Position numbers and translations under genes: made by a program
Notes under the pieces: model-generated
Told to the model about the DNA's origin: nothing
The model's input: the letters and a program-made list of their open reading frames with translations, nothing else
The model's database searches: none
In this document: positions 56,776 to 64,000 of the stretch, in pieces
How the letters are laid out: each line of letters opens with the position of its first letter
Position numbering within the stretch: the first letter of the stretch is position 1
NCBI RefSeq assembly: GCF_003573695.1
Contig: NC_039359.1
Location: 153,442,210 to 153,506,209, forward strand
Direction of reading: 5' to 3'
Source: Papaver somniferum
Taxonomy: Eukaryota > Streptophyta > Magnoliopsida > Ranunculales > Papaveraceae
Length of the DNA: 64,000 nt

Positions 56776-59331
56776 TCATAATTTTCTTCCATTATTATCT
56801 CTTGCGAACACTCTACTTAAAACATTATCATGAAAATCTTCAATTGTCTTATATGAATGTACGATAGAGTGACAGAATAGATTTTTTGCTTTTGCACCAA
56901 CTTCTATGAAGAATGTTTCTTTCTTTTTCATCGTATTCACTTTGTGATGTTCTGGCGGTGGTGGTAATGGTTGAGATTGCGGATGCCCTACCAGAAAGTC
57001 GTTTAGTTTTCCTTGATCTATCATTCTCAAAATAATTCTCTTTACATTTCTGCAATCGTTTGTGGTATGTCCATGAAAATGATGATAAGAACAAAATTCA
57101 TGACTTCTGTGATTTGGGGCGGTTCCGTTCCCATGTTCCATGGTGTTGGTATATTCTCCATCAAATTATAGCTTCCCATATCTTCTCCACACTTGCTTTA
57201 GAGGTGGCATCTTGATTTCTTCCCATATTACTTGTGACCTCCTTGCCTCTATTAAAGTTTGGTCTTTGACCTCCATAAGTTTCTTGCGGTTGATCGAGTC
57301 TTTGAATCTTGTTATTTCCTCCACGACTGTAGAAATTTCTTTCTCTTTCATACTCTTCTTGATCTCGGCTCCCCATAGCTACCAATTTCTGCTGATTGTT
57401 ACTGTCCTTTTCTTGTTGTACTTGCGAAGTATTCGCCACTGTGTTTATTAGCTTGGGTAATAAGCTTGCATTCGCTGTTTGTGAGCTGGTGTTCGCAACT
57501 GGATATGATTCCATTTCATTTTGTTTTTCCTCTAAAGCAATGTATTCTTCTTGAAGTTCTCGCAATTCAGTCATTGTAATCGTATTCTTGACTCTGAAAA
57601 TTTGGACATACAACAGGTTTGTTGCAAACATAGCATTGATAAATGATAATATGAGATATCTCTCATCTACACGGCCAGCCATTTCGCTACACATAGTTCT
57701 CCATCTTTTAGTCAAGTGTTTCAAACTTTCGCCAATTTTTTTTAATCCAAACACATCTTCTATACCAGGTCGTGAGGAATTATTACTTATATATGCTCCC
57801 AAGAATGTGGTCTGCAAATGATTGAAGGAGGTTATTGTATTCTTTGGTAAACCTTCAAACCATTTTAACGCTTCTCCTGTTAAGCTGGATGCGAAATATT
57901 TGCACAATACCGCATCATGATTTTCCCATTGTAACATGCACCTCACATAAGCTTTAATGTGTTGAATTGCACAAGTTGTTCCATCGAAAATGCTGGTTAA
58001 TGCGGGCAAATTGCATTTCGGTGGTATTCCTCCTAATTGTACTTCCCTTGTAAATGGAGTTTTCGCAGCTTCTTCTATTGCTTCATCCAATTGTCTTCTA
58101 CCTACTTCTCCTCTGTTATTTAGCATTCCTCTCATTTCTTCTAATTCTTTCAAGATTTGTTTATTTACACCTGAATCTTGACCCATTGGTCTCTTTAATT
58201 TTGCTTCTCTTCTTCTGCGTTCACGTCTATCTTCTCTTGCGAAATTTCGTATCTCTTCTTCATTATCCTCATTTCGTCTTCTTCTGCGATTCTCTTCCTC
58301 ATCCCTATCTTGAATTCGTAAATGATGATGTCATTCATTTTCCCCTCCATAATTTTTTTCATTTCTTATCAACTCAATTCGCTGTCTTTCAGCCATTCTC
58401 TTCACTCTATCATACTCCTCATTGAGATTATCATTATTCCGGTTTTGTATACGCCTTCTTTCTCGATTGTCATGATTGTTCTGGCGAATTGTCTCCTGAA
58501 GCTCTTGCTCTTCCATTTCCGCTCTCAACCTTTCACGTTCGCAGATTAAACGTGCTTGTTCAGCATTATGTCTTTCAATTTCTTCTTCGACTGTCTGTTG
58601 ATTTCTTTGATTTTCTCTCACATGTAAAATTCTTCTTCCCTCATCTTGATTTCCTTCGCCATCTTGGTTATTTTGTCTCTGAATTTGCCCGTTCTCTTGA
58701 TTTCCTCCAATTTTCCCATCATCAAAAGTTTCATTTTGTGGAATGTAACGATCATCAGTTCTTTCTCTATTTTCGCGATATTCTTCATTGGGATTTGATA
58801 TTTCTTCTTGAATATTGTTTCCAGTATTGATCGTGGGTGAATTTTGCCTCATTTCTCTTCTAGTCGATCTGGAATGTGATTTTGTAATACTTCTCGAACT
58901 TCTATTCTGCAATCTGATATTCTCCATCCTTAATTCTTGATTTTGCCTTGTCAAATTCGCACGTTCTTCTGCCTCGGCTCTTCTTTCTTCGTGTATTCTT
59001 CGTCTCAATGTTTCTAACGCTCCAATTTCCTCATTTCCATGAATTATTCCTTCATCTACTTCTTGATTTCTCTCTTCCTGTCTATAATTTCTATTTTGTT
59101 GCTCTTCTTCTATTTCCTCTGCTGAATTTGATCGCCAAGTGTGTACGCTCACTCTGTCATAATTTGTATTCCTCTCTTGAACTAACGTTTGTTGAATTGA
59201 CGATTGAATTAGATTTTCTCTGTTATTTCTCATTCTAGTAGATTCTCTTATTTCACTTCTTTCTCTTCCAGCAATTCTCTTGCTTCTTCTAATAGTAGTC
59301 GGTTGTTTAGATTATTTCTTCTTCTAGCCAT
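56776..59331 (-). pseudogene. Gypsy gag of the second Tat element
   Basis: Three pieces descend on minus. At 59331-58331 is an Arg/Glu/Gln-rich N-terminal extension, coiled-coil-like (a frameshift near 59260). At 58186-57161 is the retrotransposon gag domain (ALTSIFDGTTCAIQHIKAYV, FASSLTGEALKWFEGLP, SFNHLQTTFLGAY). At 57141-56776 is the zinc-knuckle region CSYHHFHGHTTNDC. Gag packages the RNA; this is the part deleted from the element at 13904. Frames change between pieces (about 58190-58330 and 57150). Confidence 0.88.
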
Positions 59332-59444
59332 TTCTTCAATGCTAACAGTATTGCAAGAAATTATGAAAAATTCTTAATCAATCACTTTAAATTTTCACAA
59401 ATCTCAATATCAATCTTTAGATTTCTCTATAATAATCTTCAACT

Positions 59445-59466
59445 CGTCCCTGTTTCTAGCGCCATT
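59445..59466 (-). other. Primer-binding site of the second Tat element
   Basis: On minus, TGGCGCTAGAAACAGGGAC lies a few bases inside the right-hand LTR. It is nearly the same as the PBS at 14373. Confidence 0.7.
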
Positions 59467-59467
59467 A

Positions 59468-59924
59468 TGTAGTTGGAGGAAATCCTATACTACACCCCTC
59501 ATATGATTTCATTGTTGATCAGCTCATTTTAGATTTACACTCTTAATTTTATTAATTAATTTTTGAATGTTCTTATAAGAAAGATAAAGAAGTCAAAAAT
59601 GATCTCTACTCTGAACTTTCTCTCTCTTATTTACTTGTTTCTTACTCAAAAAGATCCCTTCTTCTCCTATACAACTCGAATGACTATTTATAAGGAAATA
59701 CATAATGGATGACAGCTAATCTGTCCTTTATTTTCGGATATGGTTTGCGACATTCTCGCAACCTTACAAATGTTAACTTCACGAGCTCTCTAATTTTCGC
59801 AAGACTATCACATCTTTCTCATGTTCCTTACTGACGTCGTTTCTGAAATTATTCTGCAACGCTATTGTGCTGTACCATTAATAATTTCGCTGAGACATAA
59901 TTGTTGCGAGATTCTGATCCTACA
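59468..59924 (-). repeat. 5' LTR of the second Tat element
   Basis: 457 bp, paired with 51083-51539. Confidence 0.92.
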
Positions 59925-59929
59925 CTTTT

Positions 59930-61299
59930 AAATATTTAACTTAACCAGCTGTATAAATCTACAACAAATATGTTTACCCAAAAAAAAATCTACATGTTGT
60001 AGGACTTGTAGCCCAAGGATGTGCGACCCAATATAGTGTCTAGAGTTTACTTACTACATGTATATATATATATATATGATATTGTTCTATGTAATCTGTC
60101 TGATGTTAATCAATAGAAACTTTTTGCCTCTTCGTCTCCCTACATTTTCACTACAAAACGATATCAAGTACGAGCTCTTCCCTGCTGCTAATGAAAGTTT
60201 TTTTTTTTGGGATTCTCGTCAATCAGTATCTCAGAAACCCGACCAAAGTTTTTTTTTAAAAAATTTCCCCTTATCAATCTTCTCGTAAGAAGGAAGTATT
60301 TTGATTCATCATTGGAAGATATGTTCAGGGGCCTGTGCATTTTGATTAATCAGATTAATCAATTATGGAAGTTCAATGGTCGGTGCATTTTGTTTTTAAT
60401 GGAAGTTCAGGGGACATGTGTTTAGAGTGGGGCGATATGTGTATCGGTGTATGTTTGATTGATTAATCATGGAAGTAAGAGTGCGGATCTAGGTTTTTTC
60501 TTCGTAGTCTGGGAAAGAGAAATCAAAAAGAAGGAAATCCCGTCCCAGATTCCAACTGTCCCGTTGCTGCCCCAGGTTCCAAACCGGTCCGACCCGGCTC
60601 CAGCTCCGACCCGGATCCATCTGAACCCGTCCCAGCTCCGACCCGGATCCATCTGAACCCGTCCCAGCTCATCCGCTCCACCCAGTTGTCCAAGCCCGTT
60701 CCTGTTTTGGAGCGTGCATGACAAAGTCCGTTCCAGTTTTGTGTATGTGTGGATGGAACCAAGGCTGGATTTGATTTGAGGTATGTAACTATTGCGAGTT
60801 TTAAAACTCGCATACCGTATGGGCTTATTTTTTTTTGTAACATACCTGGTTCTGTTTTTCTTTTTTCTTTTTATCTTTGTCTTAAGATAAGTTCGTACTA
60901 TATAAACGGTCAATTTAAATTATTTTTGTTGACCTCAATCATTAAGAATTTTGATCTTAATGTTATTTGTTTCTCTTGGATATGATATTGGATATAGTTG
61001 AATGATGTTTATTTTTTTGTTCAATTGGTTGTACCAACTCAATTCCAATGTATTCATTTGGGGCTTAGAAGTACTTGAGCACCATTATTGGATACTTGAT
61101 ATTTTCCCAAAAATTTGAATGTTCCGTGGAATGTATCCCCTTGCTCGACTATTAATCTGTCAGTAGTTTCAAAATATACGTTCAAATAAAATCACATGTA
61201 TTCCAATTTTTGTGGAAGAACTCACAAAAGATGATATGAGTCATAATATTTTCATTTCTCTACTGCATCGATAATACTAACGAACCAGTATATGTTGAA
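59930..61299. other. Spacer with simple repeats
   Basis: A (TA)n run at about 60060-60077. A GC-rich block at 60540-60720 contains a roughly 32 bp tandem pair (CAGCTCCGACCCGGATCCAT, then CTGAACCCGTCC, about 60600-60668). The rest is AT-rich. No gene is supported. Confidence 0.6.
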
Positions 61300-64000
61300 G
61301 TATGACAACAAGAGAATTATCTTTAGTAATATATTCAACCTAAAGTAAGTGGTTGACGTGTGTAATGAGATTCACTTGGCCTATTGAGATAAAGAAATTT
61401 CTCAAATTAAGCTAAATGTAGCAAAATTGAAAATGGGAAGAACCCCAAAGTATTGAGGGTTAGACGTACCGACTCATATAAAGCATGTGAAAAGGGACAT
61501 ATATATCATGAGACAAAAATATAATATTTTTTCCTCCAGCAGTAATGACACCAAAGTATAGGTATCAATTGAACATGGATCAGCTAAAATGTAATTCTAG
61601 CTCCCATCATAAATAAAAGTATTGGAAATGCACCTGGTCATAGGTGTTGGTATATACACTATAATGTGTACGTGTATCATAGTAACAACCAATTTTCACA
61701 TCAACTTTAATGGCAACAAGAAATTTTCCTGACCAATTGACTATCTTATCGAGCGCAGCACTGCTCATTTTTTTTCTTCAAGATACAACAAAGATGTCGC
61801 AAAATCTCTAGATGTACCAAGAGATAATCACACCTTGTTAAATTCCCAAGTAACCCGTGCAAATGGATATCATGTGGAACATCAAAATGATGAGAATGTA
61901 ATTGATTGCATCTATTATAGTCTCTAATATATTTGGAAGGAAATATATTTTAGAGAAACTAATGAGTCAATCTAGTGCAACGTAATTCACTATAATATTT
62001 GGATTATTGAATCCATATTGACCCCGAAAATGAAATATTGGGTATTGACTCATACAGACTTTGGAATAACCATACAACCACTTTGGTTGTGACATGATGA
62101 TCGTTTTGAAAGGACTCATACGTACATCACTTTATTTGAGTGAACGAGACAACGGGAAAAAGATTGACAGAATGCAAAGTAACGTCATATCCCTCAATAA
62201 GTGTTTTCTAAAGTACTAGATGCACAACCCCCTTTTCCCATTATGTTTCTAGGTAAGAAAGTATATCACTCATTTTTACAAAGTCTTCAGTAAAATAGAA
62301 TCGAGACTATCCTAAGATGCAAATGGTAAAATTTACATAATACAAAGAAAACAAGGTGAAATTCAGAAAAATGTTCATGCAGAATGCGGACCATTAAAGT
62401 GACTTATGGCTCTGGTGAATGTTTTGACATTTTGGACTAGTTATAGTTCCCAAGAAATTTGCGTTTAAAAACTCCTAGAACATATTACACAATACAAAGT
62501 GCAAAAGCTCACAACCCTTATTAATGCTAGAGAATTTACAATCAAAAGGACTTGATGAATATTGCATGTTTAATAGGATCAATGATTCAATATAGAGCAT
62601 CTTATACCCAATTGTCTCGCAGAGGCTACATCAAAGGTTACAGATGGTTCCCAAGGAATAGGTTATGCATACCAACCTATCTTTTATTGCTTTGGGGATA
62701 CGCAGTATTACACGCATCTTACTTAATTCGTTTTTAGAACCCAATATTAGTCAACCTTTTCTGCGTACCAGTTGGTAACTGGATTTAAGCCTGACATTCG
62801 TGTTCTTACGCATTTTTGGTTGCACTATATATGTGCCATTACGACTCCACATCGTACTATGATGGGTCTTCAAAACTTTTAAGTAGTTATGTTGGAAATG
62901 AGTTCCCAACAATTATCCGCATTTTAAAACTTTTGGCAGGAGATCTCTTACCGCTAGATTTGTGGGTTGTCATTTTAATGAGACAATCTTCCCGTCGTTA
63001 GGGGGAGATAAGAAAAAGTATTTTCTAAGGGAACGACAGGAATTGTCTTGGTGTGTTCCCACTGTGTCTCATATTGATTCTTTTACTCCACAAATGTAAA
63101 TGTGAAGTGATAAAGAATATTCGATTTTCAGAATGTACACTGATGTTGCTAAAGTGATGAGATCACACATACCAGCTGCAAACCTACCTGCTAAGTTACA
63201 AATCCTCAATACAGGATATACACCATAGACTAAGGTGTTGCAACTACATTCGGTGGAAGTGTGGTTGAGGCCGTGGCTCCATAAAAGAAGTTGGAGAGAC
63301 CAGTTGGTTCGATCAATCCTCACCTAGAAAGGAAGTAGGTGAGTAATGCACAACTTATTTATATCATCAGAAATCATCTCATAAAATTATCTCTGAATAT
63401 GTCCATGAATCAAACTGGAGGACGCTCCAAAGTTTTAAATGGTTCTAGAGAACAATGAAATCCTGACGGATTATGAGAATGCACATGAGTCAATGGAAGG
63501 ATCATGCGTGCACAATGATGATATAATCCATAAATAGTTGCTCTAGAAGTAGAGCACAATGAGATCGAACCATGCTTTATTTGATTAATTTCAAATAAAT
63601 AGCATATTTGGCCTACACAATCCAGGTAGAACTTAGTTCTTTGGCAAATATACAAGTATTTGGTGTGATAGTGCTAACCAACCAAGTGTAAAGCCTATCA
63701 GACATATATAATTAATTTGTCATAAAGCATAATGAGAAGAAAGTAGTCTTAAAGTACAAAGACTCGCCTTGTGGCACGAGGTTTCTCACAAATCTCTAGA
63801 ATTGTTCTCTTGTAATGAACATTATAGAGTTCCGCTACTTAGTTAGCTTGGTAATTTCAAAAGGACTTGAAATGCAGCATATGTATGTGGTTGTTACGTA
63901 TCTTTTAAAGAATCAAGAGATAGAAGATATTTACAAAAGTACTTGATATACTTTTGTTTCCCAAATCAAATGACTCTAAACCACAGAGTGCGTTTACAGT
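61300..64000 (+). mobile_element. Degraded Ty1/copia retrotransposon, running off the window
   Basis: Plus strand. An integrase-like stretch at about 62580-62740 reads IKGYRWFPRNRL and LLWGYAVLHASYLIRF, matching the AES(x)IKRLQ...AWGHAILHAA region of plant copia integrases. 62860-63060 contains a VGNEFPTIIRILKLLAGDLLP block and the LGGD-like end. 63720-63930 resembles the start of RT (VLKYKDSPCGTRFLTN, then a VVTYLLKNQEIEDIYKS-like block). Stops and frameshifts are frequent. 61300-62550 is probably the gag to integrase part but is too decayed to call. Confidence 0.7.

Larger units (their letters stand above)
51083..59924 (-). mobile_element. Ty3/gypsy retrotransposon, Tat type, lacking RT to integrase
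   Basis: LTRs 51083-51539 and 59468-59924 (both 457 bp) have flanks CTTTC and CTTTT (a near-perfect duplication). On minus: 5' LTR, PBS, gag, zinc knuckle, protease, then a jump straight to the conserved non-coding block and the antisense gene (on plus), then the 3' LTR. RT, RNase H and integrase are missing. The LTR is related to that of the element at 13904 (shared TTAGCTGTCATCCA and TATAAA region, TGTAGGA and AACTACA ends). LTRs differ at about 16 sites, mostly transitions. Confidence 0.93.

Overview
This is a transposon-dominated stretch of a flowering-plant nuclear genome. The evidence is plant LTR retrotransposons (Ty1/copia, Ty3/gypsy of Tat type, large non-coding LTR elements), plant DNA transposons, spliced genes with GT-AG introns, and plant-only domains (plant mobile domain, MYB-CC, CBL-type calcium sensor, FAR1-like transposase). 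I cannot name the species. Little ordinary host sequence is left: a CBL pseudogene, one first exon of an unidentified gene, a small secreted cysteine-rich peptide gene, and captured fragments of a MAPKKK and a PHR-like MYB-CC gene.

Layout. 1-3185: decayed copia element, minus strand, cut by the window edge. 3467-11843: an 8.4 kb Mutator-like (MULE) element with about 42 bp terminal inverted repeats and a perfect 8 bp target-site duplication. It holds three genes: a plus-strand plant-mobile-domain (PMD) gene (3818-7309), a minus-strand FAR1-like MULE transposase gene (11580 to about 7870), and a small intact trihelix-like gene (10356-10819) lying inside the transposase gene's first intron on the opposite strand. 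All non-coding parts between them carry dense arrays of a short motif, RAGTCGTYA or its complement. 12043-13770: a host first exon and an imperfect tandem duplication. 13775-28924: a CBL gene whose introns received a gypsy element (13904-23330) and a non-coding LTR element (23780-28621), both with perfect 5 bp duplications.

29300-42000: mixed repeats. Three copies of a family built of palindromic GCATAAC..GTTATGC units are present, together with a dispersed 5' module linked to a MAPKKK fragment, a MYB-CC fragment between two related repeat blocks, the cysteine-rich peptide gene, and a truncated gypsy LTR. 42014-42313: a Tourist-like MITE. 42526-50865: a large non-coding LTR element with a solo LTR nested in it. 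51083-59924: a second Tat-type gypsy element, minus strand. 60000-64000: repeats and a degraded plus-strand copia element running off the window.

The most interesting object is the MULE. Its PMD protein is predicted to begin MAKTKQTARK, which after Met removal matches the first nine residues of histone H3 except R2 to K. Its introns and intergenic spaces are packed with one short motif in both orientations. This resembles the VANDAL/VANC anti-silencing arrangement of Arabidopsis MULEs, but here with a different candidate protein set. The two Tat elements are complementary in what they lost: one has no gag, the other no RT-integrase. Both keep an antisense multi-exon gene and a conserved non-coding block between pol and that gene. 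Premature stops in the MULE genes, the gypsy pol and the CBL pseudogene are mostly explained by C-to-T or G-to-A changes, as expected for methylated, silenced DNA.
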